From Actinomycetota bacterium (lineage in GTDB: Bacteria; Actinomycetota; Actinomycetes; Actinomycetales; Microbacteriaceae): 8,248 nucleotides of DNA. The notes beneath the pieces were generated by a model. It was not told where the DNA came from. It saw only the letters and a list, made by a program, of their open reading frames with translations, and ran no database searches. This document shows, in pieces, positions 1 through 8,248 of the stretch. Positions within the stretch are counted from its first letter, which is position 1. The number at the start of each line of letters is the position of its first letter. The DNA lies in NCBI GenBank assembly GCA_016870695.1, contig VGAV01000088.1, positions 1 through 8,248 of the forward strand, in the 5' to 3' direction. Both the position numbers and the translations under genes were made by a program.

Positions 1-739
1 AGGGCCACGCGTCCGACAGCGACGTGGAGTCGTGCGGGTCGTGCCCGCCGATGACGTCGTGCAGGAGCCCGGCGTCGAGGACGGTGCGCGTGACCGGCCC
101 GACCTGATCGAGGCTGGATGCCAGGGCGATCGCCCCGTATCGGCTCACGCCGCCGTAGGTGGGCTTGACGCCGACCGTGCCGGTGACATGGGCCGGCTGA
201 CGGATCGACCCGCCCGTGTCCGAGCCGAGCGCCAGCGGCGCCTCGAAGGCGGCGACGGCGGCGGCCGAGCCTCCGCCGGAGCCGCCCGGGATGCGGTCGA
301 GGTCCCACGGGTTGCGGGTGGGACCGTACGCCGAGAACTCCGTCGACGACCCCATGGCGAACTCGTCCATGTTGGTCTTGCCGAGCGGTACCAGGCCGGC
401 GGCGCGGGAGCGCGCCACGACGGTCGCGTCGTACGGAGACATGTAGCCCTCGAGGATCTTGGATCCGCTGGTCGAGGGCATGTCGGTGGTGACGAGCACG
501 TCCTTGACCGCGAGGGGCACGCCCGCGAGCTCGCCGAGCTGCTCCCCCGCCGCACGGCGACGGTCGATGTCGGCGGCGACCTCGAGGGCGTGGTCGCTGA
601 CGTGCAGGAAGGCGTGGACGTCGCCGTCGACCGCGGCGATGCGGTCGAGGTGGGCCTGCGTGGCCTCGACGCTCGACACGTCGGACGCGGTCAGGGCGGC
701 CGCGAGCTCGGCGGCGGTGAGGCGGGTGAGGTCGGTCAC
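1..739 (-). CDS. gatA: Glutamyl-tRNA(Gln) amidotransferase subunit A (3' part missing)
   Basis: GatA is the amidase subunit of GatCAB. It releases ammonia from glutamine, and the ammonia is channelled to GatB to convert Glu-tRNA-Gln (or Asp-tRNA-Asn) to the amidated form in the cytoplasm. The first 246 residues are present, about half of the usual 490-510; the rest lies left of the window. The amidase-signature triad is complete: Lys79 (AVKD), cis-Ser154 (PGGSGGGSA) and nucleophile Ser178 ([12 protein letters not shown]), the same numbers as I recall for the S. aureus enzyme. The second Ser of the common GGSSGGS motif is Gly here, which I recall as usual in actinobacteria. The start is GTG at 739-737. 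It overlaps the gatC stop in a GTGA and has a GGAG ribosome site seven bases upstream, so translation is probably coupled to gatC. gatB is expected further downstream but cannot be seen. Confidence 0.97.
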   Translation of the reverse strand, partial: MTDLTRLTAAELAAALTASDVSSVEATQAHLDRIAAVDGDVHAFLHVSDHALEVAADIDRRRAAGEQLGELAGVPLAVKDVLVTTDMPSTSGSKILEGYMSPYDATVVARSRAAGLVPLGKTNMDEFAMGSSTEFSAYGPTRNPWDLDRIPGGSGGGSAAAVAAFEAPLALGSDTGGSIRQPAHVTGTVGVKPTYGGVSRYGAIALASSLDQVGPVTRTVLDAGLLHDVIGGHDPHDSTSLSDAWP

Positions 740-1035
740 TGCTCTTCTCCCAGGATCGCGGTCACGCGGAACCGGCCGTCGGCCTGATCCGGCGCGTTCT
801 GCAGCGCCTGCTCGCGCGTGAGCGTGTCGCCCACGACATCGGGGCGGAAGACGTTCTCGAGCGGGATCGGGTGGCTCGTCGCGACGACGTCGGGGGTGGC
901 CACCTCCGACACCTTGGCGATGTTGTCGACGATGGCGTCCAGCTGGCCCGTGAGGCTCTGGACCTCCTCGTCGCTCAACTGGATCCGGGCGAGCACACCG
1001 AGATGGCGCACGAGATCAGGGGTGATTTCAGACAC
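736..1035 (-). CDS. gatC: Glutamyl-tRNA(Gln) amidotransferase subunit C
   Basis: GatC is the small non-catalytic subunit that wraps around the GatA-GatB interface and stabilises the GatCAB complex. The protein has 99 residues, the normal size. The N-terminal helical part ([21 protein letters not shown]) matches the family pattern 'v..la.LarL.l.eeE', followed by the long helix [16 protein letters not shown]. The extended C-terminal half has the typical [14 protein letters not shown] and [18 protein letters not shown] segments. It starts with GTG at 1035-1033. A later start would lose part of the conserved first helix. It ends in TGA (738-736), sharing GTGA with the gatA start. It is first in its transcript: a TAGACT hexamer stands six bases before the GTG and there is no Shine-Dalgarno, so the mRNA is probably leaderless. 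Confidence 0.97.
   Translation of the reverse strand: MSEITPDLVRHLGVLARIQLSDEEVQSLTGQLDAIVDNIAKVSEVATPDVVATSHPIPLENVFRPDVVGDTLTREQALQNAPDQADGRFRVTAILGEEQ
744..751 (-). promoter_or_regulatory. Ribosome binding site of gatA inside gatC
   Basis: On the minus strand GGGAGAAG lies within the last codons of gatC, with GGAG seven bases before the GTG of gatA. It supports the chosen start and a coupled gatC-gatA message. It also contrasts with gatC itself, which has no such site. Confidence 0.75.
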
Positions 1036-1047
1036 CCGGCAAGTCTA
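1036..1047 (-). promoter_or_regulatory. -10 element of gatC, predicted leaderless start
   Basis: Reading the minus strand, the hexamer TAGACT (1047-1042) is followed by six bases, TGCCGG, and then the GTG of gatC at 1035. The spacing puts the transcription start on the first base of the start codon. The hexamer fits the actinobacterial housekeeping -10 pattern TANNNT. I see no clear TTGACA-like -35 upstream, which is common for such promoters. mnmA has the identical hexamer at the identical distance. Confidence 0.7.
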
Positions 1048-1080
1048 GTTCGCGCACGGCGGCGCCCCGGGACGCGACGG

Positions 1081-1105
1081 CGCACGCCGCCGTCCTCGGC
1101 GTGCG
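1081..1105. repeat. Inverted repeat in the divergent gatC / acyl-CoA ligase promoter region
   Basis: Two perfect nine-base arms, CGCACGCCG (1081-1089) and CGGCGTGCG (1097-1105), are separated by seven bases. The repeat covers about -46 to -70 of the predicted gatC start and -85 to -109 of the ligase start. It could be a binding site for a dimeric regulator, or a hairpin in RNA if transcription passes through. At this GC content an arm of this length may also arise by chance, so function is only a guess. Confidence 0.35.
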
Positions 1106-1148
1106 GTCGGGCGAACGGACGGCGAACAGGTGCGGACGACACGCGCGG

Positions 1149-1162
1149 GGCCCGGCCGGGCC
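1149..1162. repeat. 14-base perfect GC palindrome over the ligase -35 region
   Basis: GGCCCGGCCGGGCC reads the same on both strands. It is centred about 34 bases before the predicted transcription start of the acyl-CoA ligase gene, where the -35 contacts would be. It could be an operator that blocks the promoter. Pure G/C palindromes are not rare in such DNA, so confidence is low. Confidence 0.25.
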
Positions 1163-1177
1163 GCAGAGGGTCCGCCC

Positions 1178-1189
1178 TAGGCTGACGGG
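1178..1189 (+). promoter_or_regulatory. -10 element of the acyl-CoA ligase gene, predicted leaderless start
   Basis: TAGGCT (1178-1183) is followed by GACGGG and then the GTG start codon at 1190. This is the same hexamer-to-start spacing as for gatC, ligA and mnmA. The six bases between hold no adequate Shine-Dalgarno at a working distance, so transcription is predicted to begin at the G of GTG. Confidence 0.65.
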
Positions 1190-2878
1190 GTGACGAGCTT
1201 CGATCCGCCGCGCCCCTGGACCAGCAGCTACGCCGACGGCGTCCCCGTCGACCTCGACGAGCAGACCGGTTCGCTCCTCGATATCGTCGACGCCTCCGTC
1301 CGGGACTACCCGGACGCTCCCGCGCTGGAGTTCTTCGGCCGGGAGACCAGCTACACCGCCCTGTCGGAGGAGATCGCGCGCGCCGCGGCGGCTCTCGCGG
1401 CGCACGGCGTCCGCGCCGGCGACCCGGTCGCCCTCGTGCTGCCGAACTGCCCGCAGCACATCGTCGCCTTCTACGCGATCCTGCGCCTGGGCGCCGTCGT
1501 CGTCGAGCACAATCCGCTCTACACCGCGCGCGAGCTGCGGAAGCAGTTCGAGGACCACGGCGCGAAGCACGCCGTCGTGTGGAGCAAGGTCGTCGCGACG
1601 GTGCAGGACTTCCCCGCCGACCTCCGGCTGCGGACGCTCGTCTTCGTCGACGTGACCCGGGCCATGCCGCTGCGCACGCGGCTGGCGCTCCGCCTGCCCG
1701 TCGCGAAGGCGCGCGAGGCACGCGCCGCACTCACGGAGCCGACGTCGGGAGCCGTCGCCTGGGAGGACCTGGTGGGCCACGATCCGCTCCCGGCGACGCA
1801 CCCCCGTCCCGTCGCGTCCGACCTCGCGATCATCCAGTACACGAGCGGGACGACGGGCGCGCCGAAGGGGGCGATGCTGACGCACGCGAACCTGCTGGCG
1901 AACGCCGCGCAGGCGCGCGCGTGGACGCCGTCGATCGTGCGCGGCCAGGGATGCGTCGTGTACGCCGTGCTGCCGATGTTCCACGCGTACGGGCTGACGC
2001 TGTGCCTCACCTTCGCGATGTCGATGGGCGCGCGCCTCGTGCTCTTCCCCAAGTTCGACCCGGACCTCGTGCTGGCCGTGAACAAGCGGCATCCCGCCAC
2101 CCTCCTGCCGCTGGTCCCGCCGATCGCCGAGCGCCTCCTGGCCGCCGCGCGCGAGAAGGGCGTCTCGCTCAAGGGCACGCAGGTGGCGATCTCGGGAGCC
2201 ATGGCCCTGCCCCACGAGGTCGTCGTGCCGTTCGAGGCCGCGACCGGCGGATACCTGGTCGAGGGGTACGGCCTGAGCGAGTGCTCGCCCGTCCTCATGG
2301 CCAACCCCGTCGCCGACAACCGCGTCCCGGGCACGGTGGGACTGCCTCTGCCGGGCACCGAATGCCGCGTCGTGGACCCGGAGGACCCGCGCATCGACGT
2401 CGCGCCCGGCGCCCGCGGCGAGCTGCTCGTGCGCGGGCCGCAGGTGTTCTCGGGTTACTACGGCAAGCCCGACGAGACCGAGGCCGTCTTCGTCGACGGA
2501 TGGTTCCGGACCGGTGACATCGTGACGATCGACGACGGCGGGTTCGTCCGCGTCGTCGACCGCATCAAGGAGCTGATCATCACGGGCGGTTTCAACGTCG
2601 CCCCGACCGAGGTCGAGAACGTCCTGCGGCAGCACCCCGGCGTCGCGGACGTCGCGGTCGTCGGACTCCCGAGCGAGCACTCCGGCGAGGAGGTCGTCGC
2701 AGCGGTCGTGCCCTCGACCCCGGGCGAGCTGGACGTCGAGGCGGTGCGGACGTTCGCGCGCGGCATCCTGACCCCGTACAAGGTGCCGCGGCGCATCGTC
2801 CTCGTCGACGAGCTGCCGCGGTCGCTCATCGGCAAGGTGCAGCGCCGCCAGGTGCGGGAGAGCCTCGCGCGCAGCTGA
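1190..2878 (+). CDS. FadD-type long-chain fatty acid-CoA ligase
   Basis: This is an adenylate-forming (ANL superfamily) enzyme that activates a carboxylic acid with ATP to an acyl-AMP and transfers it to coenzyme A. The best guess for the substrate is a medium or long fatty acid, for beta-oxidation or lipid synthesis. It has 562 residues, the normal FadD size. Visible motifs are the phosphate-binding loop YTSGTTGAPKG (217-227), VLPMFHAYG (260-268), EGYGLSE (358-364), GWFRTGD (437-443), the hinge and linker VDRIKELIITGGFNVAP (456-472), and the C-terminal catalytic lysine in SLIGKVQRR (Lys549). The N-terminal PWTSSYADGVPVDLD resembles actinobacterial FadD starts, which supports GTG at 1190, as does the promoter just before it. 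It is divergent from gatC and followed after 87 bases by a lipoprotein gene in the same direction. The exact acyl chain cannot be read from sequence. Confidence 0.92.
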   Translation: MTSFDPPRPWTSSYADGVPVDLDEQTGSLLDIVDASVRDYPDAPALEFFGRETSYTALSEEIARAAAALAAHGVRAGDPVALVLPNCPQHIVAFYAILRLGAVVVEHNPLYTARELRKQFEDHGAKHAVVWSKVVATVQDFPADLRLRTLVFVDVTRAMPLRTRLALRLPVAKAREARAALTEPTSGAVAWEDLVGHDPLPATHPRPVASDLAIIQYTSGTTGAPKGAMLTHANLLANAAQARAWTPSIVRGQGCVVYAVLPMFHAYGLTLCLTFAMSMGARLVLFPKFDPDLVLAVNKRHPATLLPLVPPIAERLLAAAREKGVSLKGTQVAISGAMALPHEVVVPFEAATGGYLVEGYGLSECSPVLMANPVADNRVPGTVGLPLPGTECRVVDPEDPRIDVAPGARGELLVRGPQVFSGYYGKPDETEAVFVDGWFRTGDIVTIDDGGFVRVVDRIKELIITGGFNVAPTEVENVLRQHPGVADVAVVGLPSEHSGEEVVAAVVPSTPGELDVEAVRTFARGILTPYKVPRRIVLVDELPRSLIGKVQRRQVRESLARS

Positions 2879-2910
2879 GCGCGGTGCAGGGCCGGCGGGC
2901 GCATCCTCGC

Positions 2911-2960
2911 TACGGTGGAGGCACCGGGCCGCCTCGGGACCCGGCCATCACCAGTGGGGA
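2911..2960 (+). promoter_or_regulatory. Promoter -10 and ribosome binding site of the lipoprotein gene
   Basis: TACGGT (2911-2916) fits the TANNNT -10 pattern and would start transcription near the A at 2923. That gives a leader of about 43 bases. GGGGA (2956-2960) stands five bases before the ATG at 2966 and is a fair Shine-Dalgarno. This gene therefore appears to have a leadered message, unlike its neighbours, and its own promoter separate from the upstream ligase gene. Confidence 0.5.
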
Positions 2961-2965
2961 CTCAC

Positions 2966-3463
2966 ATGACCACCATGCGCACGCCGCTCGCTCTCATCGC
3001 CGCCTCGGCCCTGCTCCTGCTCACCGGGTGCACCGGCGGCGGGTCGCCGTCGACCGCCTCGGAGACGAGCGACGCACCCTCCTCGACGCCCACCGCGGTC
3101 GCCGAGACCGAGAGCGCGGAGACGACCGCGCCGGAGGGCGGGCAGTCCAAGGACGACGCCTGCCAGATCATCATCACGTCGTTCACCGACGTCTCGCAGG
3201 CCAGCAGCGACATCGCCACGTCGGACCCGGAGACGGCGATCGCGACGTTCAAGACGCTCGCAGACAAGGTCGAGACCGACTTCGCGCAGATCACCAACGC
3301 CGAGGTCGCGCCGCTGGCCCAGGAGGCAAGCACCCAGCTCCAGGAGTACGTGACCTTCCTCGACGGCGTCCTCGCCGACCCGAACAACGCGAGCGGCCTG
3401 GGCGACCAGATCACCGCTCTGCAGGACAGCTTCACCCAGGCCGGGACCGCCTGCCAGGGCTGA
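2966..3463 (+). CDS. Small secreted lipoprotein of unknown function
   Basis: The 165-residue product begins with a lipoprotein signal peptide: MTTMR, a hydrophobic core (residues 7-19) and the lipobox L19-T20-G21-C22. Cys22 should be lipidated and anchor the mature protein to the outer face of the membrane. Residues 23-60 are a Ser/Thr/Ala/Glu/Gly-rich, probably disordered linker. Residues 61-165 look mainly helical (SKDDACQIIITSFTDVSQAS, ETAIATFKTLADKVETDF, EASTQLQEYVTFLDGVL). Two further cysteines, Cys66 near the start and Cys163 near the end of this domain, could form a disulfide closing a helical bundle. I do not recognise a named family. ATG at 2966 is chosen for its ribosome site and because it gives a clean signal peptide; the in-frame ATG at 2975 is a possible alternative. 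An ACG- or GTG-like earlier start would add a non-signal-like extension. The gene runs convergently into ligA. Confidence 0.85.
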   Translation: MTTMRTPLALIAASALLLLTGCTGGGSPSTASETSDAPSSTPTAVAETESAETTAPEGGQSKDDACQIIITSFTDVSQASSDIATSDPETAIATFKTLADKVETDFAQITNAEVAPLAQEASTQLQEYVTFLDGVLADPNNASGLGDQITALQDSFTQAGTACQG

Positions 3464-3477
3464 GCCGGGACGACCAC

Positions 3478-3506
3478 GGAAGGGCGGGGCGATGCCCCGC
3501 CCTTTC
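3478..3506. terminator. Bidirectional hairpin terminator between lipoprotein gene and ligA
   Basis: The arms AGGGCGGGGC (3481-3490) and GCCCCGCCCT (3494-3503) pair perfectly over ten bases around a three-base loop GAT. An A-T pair, a G-T wobble and a G-C pair extend the stem outward to 3478-3506. On the plus strand TTTCT follows, and on the minus strand CCCTTTCC follows. It starts 15 bases after the lipoprotein stop and 9 bases after the ligA stop, as expected for a shared terminator of two convergent genes. The T-tracts are short, typical for high-GC actinobacteria. Confidence 0.85.
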
Positions 3507-3514
3507 TCGTGCGC

Positions 3515-5962
<2,448 letters not shown>

Positions 5963-6037
5963 GGGAGGGGTCCCGACATGCCCGCGGGGGTTGCCGGATG
6001 TCCGCTGTCGCACGGGGGCGTGCCGGGCGCGAGGCCG

Positions 6038-6055
6038 GACGCCGTCTCAGGCGTC
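6038..6055 (-). terminator. Weak stem-loop at the mnmA stop codon
   Basis: On the minus strand GACGCC and GGCGTC pair around TGAGAC, which holds the mnmA stop codon. The stem is only six pairs and no T-tract follows. It may slow or end transcription after mnmA, but evidence for a terminator is thin. Confidence 0.2.
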
Positions 6056-7144
6056 GACCGGCACGGCCGAGACGGTCCGATCGATCGTGAACTGCCCGAG
6101 CACGCGCGTGCCCGCGTAGAGCACCGCGGTCTGCCCCGGGGCGACGCCGTCGAACGGCGTCTCGGGCCGGACGGTCAGGACGCCTTCGGCGATCTCGGCG
6201 ACGGCCGGCACGGGGTCGGCGTGCGCGCGGATCTGCACGTCGCACGGGAACCGTGCGGCGTCGGGCCCCCGCCCCGCCCAGGTGAACCGCTCCCCCGCGA
6301 TCTCGGCGCACGCGAGCGCCTCCTTCGGGCCGACGACCACGGTGTTGCTCACCGGTCGCACCTCCAGGACGAAGCGCGGCTTGCCGTCCGCGGCCGGGAC
6401 GCCCAGCTGCAGTCCGCGCCGCTGACCGACCGTGAAGGCGTGCGCACCCTCGTGACTGCCGATCACGGCGCCGGTGCGGTCGAGGATCTCGCCGCGCGCC
6501 GCCCCCACCTTGTCGGCGAGCCAGCCGCGGGTGTCGCCGTCCGGGATGAAGCAGATGTCGTGACTGTCGGGCTTCTGTGCGACGGTGAGACCGCGTTCGG
6601 CGGCCTCCTGGCGAACCAGCGCCTTCGACGGGGTGATGCCCAGGGGGAAATAGGTGTGGGCCAGCTGGTCGGCGGTCAGCACGCCGAGCACGTAGGACTG
6701 GTCCTTCGCGTTGTCGGACGCGCGATGCAGCTCGCGTCCGTCCGGACCGTCCACGAGGGTGGCGTAGTGACCGGTGCACACGGCGTCGAAGCCGAGCTCG
6801 AGCGCCCGCTCCAGCAGCGCGGCGAACTTTATCTTCTCGTTGCATCGCATGCAGGGGTTCGGAGTCCGTCCGGCACGGTACTCGGCGACGAAGTCCTCGA
6901 TGACGTCGTCGCGGAACCGCTCCGAGAAGTCCCACACGTAGAAGGGGATGCCGAGGCGATCGGCGGCCCGGCGGGCGTCCATCGCGTCCTCGATCGTGCA
7001 GCACCCGCGACTGCCGGCGCGCAGCGTCCCGCCCGCGCGCGACAGGGCCAGGTGCACGCCGACGACGTCGTGCCCGGCCTCGACCGCGCGCGCCGCCGCC
7101 ACCGCGGAGTCCACGCCTCCGCTCATCGCCGCCAGAACTCGCAT
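6047..7144 (-). CDS. mnmA: tRNA-specific 2-thiouridylase
   Basis: MnmA uses ATP to activate U34 of tRNA-Lys, tRNA-Glu and tRNA-Gln and inserts sulfur to give 2-thiouridine, which steadies wobble decoding. The protein has 365 residues, the normal size. Visible motifs are the PP-loop SGGVDS (8-13), the nucleophile Cys101 in [17 protein letters not shown] (124-128), KDQSYVLG (147-154), and the sulfur-carrying Cys198 in [23 protein letters not shown] marks the start of the central domain, and a beta-barrel-like C-terminal domain ends the protein. Extra cysteines Cys48-Cys49 (RGCC) and Cys98 follow the actinobacterial pattern. The ATG at 7144 directly precedes the PP-loop strand ([10 protein letters not shown]) and lies six bases after TAGACT, so this start is secure. 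The cysteine desulfurase encoded 102 bases upstream is the likely sulfur donor. Confidence 0.97.
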   Translation of the reverse strand: MRVLAAMSGGVDSAVAAARAVEAGHDVVGVHLALSRAGGTLRAGSRGCCTIEDAMDARRAADRLGIPFYVWDFSERFRDDVIEDFVAEYRAGRTPNPCMRCNEKIKFAALLERALELGFDAVCTGHYATLVDGPDGRELHRASDNAKDQSYVLGVLTADQLAHTYFPLGITPSKALVRQEAAERGLTVAQKPDSHDICFIPDGDTRGWLADKVGAARGEILDRTGAVIGSHEGAHAFTVGQRRGLQLGVPAADGKPRFVLEVRPVSNTVVVGPKEALACAEIAGERFTWAGRGPDAARFPCDVQIRAHADPVPAVAEIAEGVLTVRPETPFDGVAPGQTAVLYAGTRVLGQFTIDRTVSAVPVDA

Positions 7145-7156
7145 CGTCCCAGTCTA
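7145..7156 (-). promoter_or_regulatory. -10 element of mnmA, predicted leaderless start
   Basis: On the minus strand TAGACT (7156-7151), then GGGACG, then ATG at 7144. Hexamer and distance are the same as for gatC. GGGA lies too close to the ATG to serve as a normal ribosome site, so a leaderless message is the simpler reading. Confidence 0.65.
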
Positions 7157-7246
7157 CGAACCCTCCCCGGACCGGGCGCCGGGACCGGCGCGCCGGGTCG
7201 GGCCCCGGCACCGGGACGGGACCGGAACAGCTCGGGCCCCGGCGGG
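7157..7246. repeat. GC-rich repetitive spacer between cysteine desulfurase gene and mnmA
   Basis: This non-coding stretch is almost all G and C. It holds a perfect 12-base direct repeat, TCGGGCCCCGGC, at 7198-7209 and 7232-7243, a 12-base palindrome CCGGCGCGCCGG at 7185-7196, and several ACCGGG/GGGACCGG units. It can fold strongly in RNA and may help end the cysteine desulfurase transcript, but there is no T-tract. The part nearest mnmA should also carry upstream promoter contacts. Confidence 0.35.
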
Positions 7247-8248
7247 TCAGGCCCGGGCGCCGGAGGCGACCGCGCGCGCGTACGCCGAGGGCAGCCGCTC
7301 CAGGAGCCGGTCGACGTCCGACGCGTTCGTGGTCCGTCCGAGGCTGAACCGCAGCACCGACCGCGCGGCGCGCTCGTCCAGGCCGAGCGCGAGCACGACG
7401 TGCGACGGCTCCGCCACGCCCGCTTGGCAGGCCGAGCCGGTGGACACCGCGATGCGCTCCATGTCGAGCAGGAACAGCAGCGTCTCGCCGGCGGCATCCG
7501 GGAACAGCAGATGCGCGTTGCCGGGCAGCCGGTCGTCCGGATCGCCGAGCAGGCGGGCGGCCGGCACGGACGAATGGATGCCTCTCACCAGGCGGTCCCG
7601 CAGCGCCCGCACCCGCTGCGTCTCGGTGTCGCGTTCGCGTTCCGTCGCGACGGCGGCGGCGGCGAAGGCGGCCGCGCCGGCGACGTCCTGGGTGCCGGCG
7701 CGCAGCGCGCGCTGCTGACCGCCGCCGTGCACGAGCGCCGTGACCCGCGCGTGGCGGGAGACGACGGCGGCGCCCACGCCGACCGGGCCGCCGACCTTAT
7801 GGGCGGACACCGACATCACCGCGAGCCCGCCGGCATCCGACCCCGGACCGCGCCAGGCGGAGAAGTCGACGGGGACCTGCCCGAGCGCCGACACCGCGTC
7901 GAGGTGGAGCGGCACGCCGGCCGCGGCGGTCGCCGCCGACAGGGCGGGGGCGTCCTGCAGCGTCCCGACCTCGTTGTTGGCCACCAGCGCGGTCGCCATC
8001 GCCGCGCCGGGCAGCGCGGCGCCGAACGCGGCGGCATCGATGCGCCCGCGGGCGTCGAGGGGGACGTCGCGCACCCGCGCGCCCTGCGTCGCCGCGAGCC
8101 ACGACACGACGTCCAGCGTCGCGTGGTGCTCGCCGTCGGGGAGGACGACCGCGTCGTCGGCGGCATCCCTCGCCCACCACAGCCCCTTCAGGCCCAGGTT
8201 CGCCGCCTCCGTGCCCCCGGAGGTCAGCACCACCTCGATGGGTTGGCA
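7247..8248 (-). CDS. Class I (IscS/NifS-type) cysteine desulfurase, N-terminus missing
   Basis: This PLP enzyme takes sulfur from L-cysteine, leaving alanine and an enzyme persulfide for iron-sulfur clusters and thiolated tRNA. The frame stays open to the right edge, giving 333 residues; about 50-60 N-terminal residues, including the usual YLDNAAT-like start, lie outside. Visible motifs are VVLTSGGTEAANLGLKG, GEHHATLD (PLP-stacking His), ANNEVGT, the PLP lysine in SVSAHKVGGPVGVG (AAG codon 7796-7798), HGGGQQRALRAGTQDV, and the active cysteine in STGSACQAGVAEPSH (TGC codon 7427-7429). These are class I marks, not SufS. The Gln usually found in the DAxQAxGQ stretch (it contacts the PLP ring) is Ser (TCG, 7889-7891). 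Its place upstream of mnmA suggests it feeds MnmA. It could equally be the general IscS of the cell. Confidence 0.93.
   Translation of the reverse strand, partial: CQPIEVVLTSGGTEAANLGLKGLWWARDAADDAVVLPDGEHHATLDVVSWLAATQGARVRDVPLDARGRIDAAAFGAALPGAAMATALVANNEVGTLQDAPALSAATAAAGVPLHLDAVSALGQVPVDFSAWRGPGSDAGGLAVMSVSAHKVGGPVGVGAAVVSRHARVTALVHGGGQQRALRAGTQDVAGAAAFAAAAVATERERDTETQRVRALRDRLVRGIHSSVPAARLLGDPDDRLPGNAHLLFPDAAGETLLFLLDMERIAVSTGSACQAGVAEPSHVVLALGLDERAARSVLRFSLGRTTNASDVDRLLERLPSAYARAVASGARA

Noticed and set aside
32..787. 251-residue plus-strand open frame opposite gatA and gatC
   Set aside because: It mirrors the conserved GatA codons. Its product is Gly/Arg/Val-rich without recognisable motifs, and it crosses the gatC-gatA junction.
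1076..1094. Seven-base stem GACGGCG / CGCCGTC as a second operator
   Set aside because: It overlaps the longer and better 9-7-9 repeat at 1081-1105 and is short enough to arise by chance at this GC content.
1028..2680. 550-residue open frame on the minus strand opposite the acyl-CoA ligase gene
   Set aside because: The plus strand carries a full set of ANL-family motifs in one frame. The minus-strand product is Arg/Asp/Glu/Gly/Val-rich with no motif, typical of a shadow frame in GC-rich DNA.
2915..2965. Upstream in-frame start that would lengthen the lipoprotein by 17 residues
   Set aside because: It begins inside the promoter region and places MEAPGRLGTRPSPVG before the signal peptide, which would spoil export. 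The ATG at 2966 has a ribosome site and gives a normal lipoprotein signal.
7185..7196. Perfect palindrome CCGGCGCGCCGG as a regulator site
   Set aside because: It lies in a stretch made almost only of G and C where such palindromes are expected. Nothing ties it to a known regulator, so it is described only as part of the spacer.

Overview
The window is very GC-rich chromosomal DNA in which G/C-ending codons dominate. Gene content, protein signatures and gene order point to an actinobacterium, most likely of the Microbacteriaceae (Microbacterium-like). That placement is inferred from protein resemblance (LigA with two lineage-type insertions, GatA with GGSGGGSA, MnmA with the actinobacterial GCC and NPCxRC motifs), not from a search.

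Layout from left to right. Positions 1-1035, minus strand: gatA (3' half cut off by the window edge) and gatC, overlapping by four bases, encode two subunits of the tRNA-dependent amidotransferase. Positions 1036-1189: a divergent promoter region with two inverted repeats. Positions 1190-3463, plus strand: a FadD-type acyl-CoA ligase, then a small secreted lipoprotein with its own promoter and ribosome binding site. Positions 3478-3506: a strong hairpin that can terminate transcription from both sides. Positions 3515-5950, minus strand: ligA, the NAD-dependent DNA ligase, about 120 residues longer than usual. Positions 6047-7144, minus: mnmA, the tRNA 2-thiolase. Positions 7247-8248, minus: a class I cysteine desulfurase whose N-terminus lies beyond the right edge. 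No gene-free stretch exceeds 300 bases; the longest gap is 154 bases.

The minus-strand genes (cysteine desulfurase, mnmA, ligA, gatC, gatA) follow an order well known from actinobacteria; Mycobacterium tuberculosis has the same order with extra genes between. Three jobs meet on one tRNA family: the desulfurase supplies sulfur, MnmA thiolates U34 of tRNA-Lys/Glu/Gln, and GatCAB turns Glu-tRNA-Gln into Gln-tRNA-Gln. The plus-strand pair looks like a separate unit set inside this block.

The most striking signal is regulatory. Four start codons (gatC, the acyl-CoA ligase, ligA, mnmA) each sit exactly six bases downstream of a TANNNT -10 hexamer and lack a convincing Shine-Dalgarno sequence. This indicates leaderless transcripts whose first base is the start codon. 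The operon-internal gatA and the leadered lipoprotein gene have purine-rich ribosome binding sites instead. I found no mobile element, CRISPR array, RNA gene or clearly novel multi-gene system.
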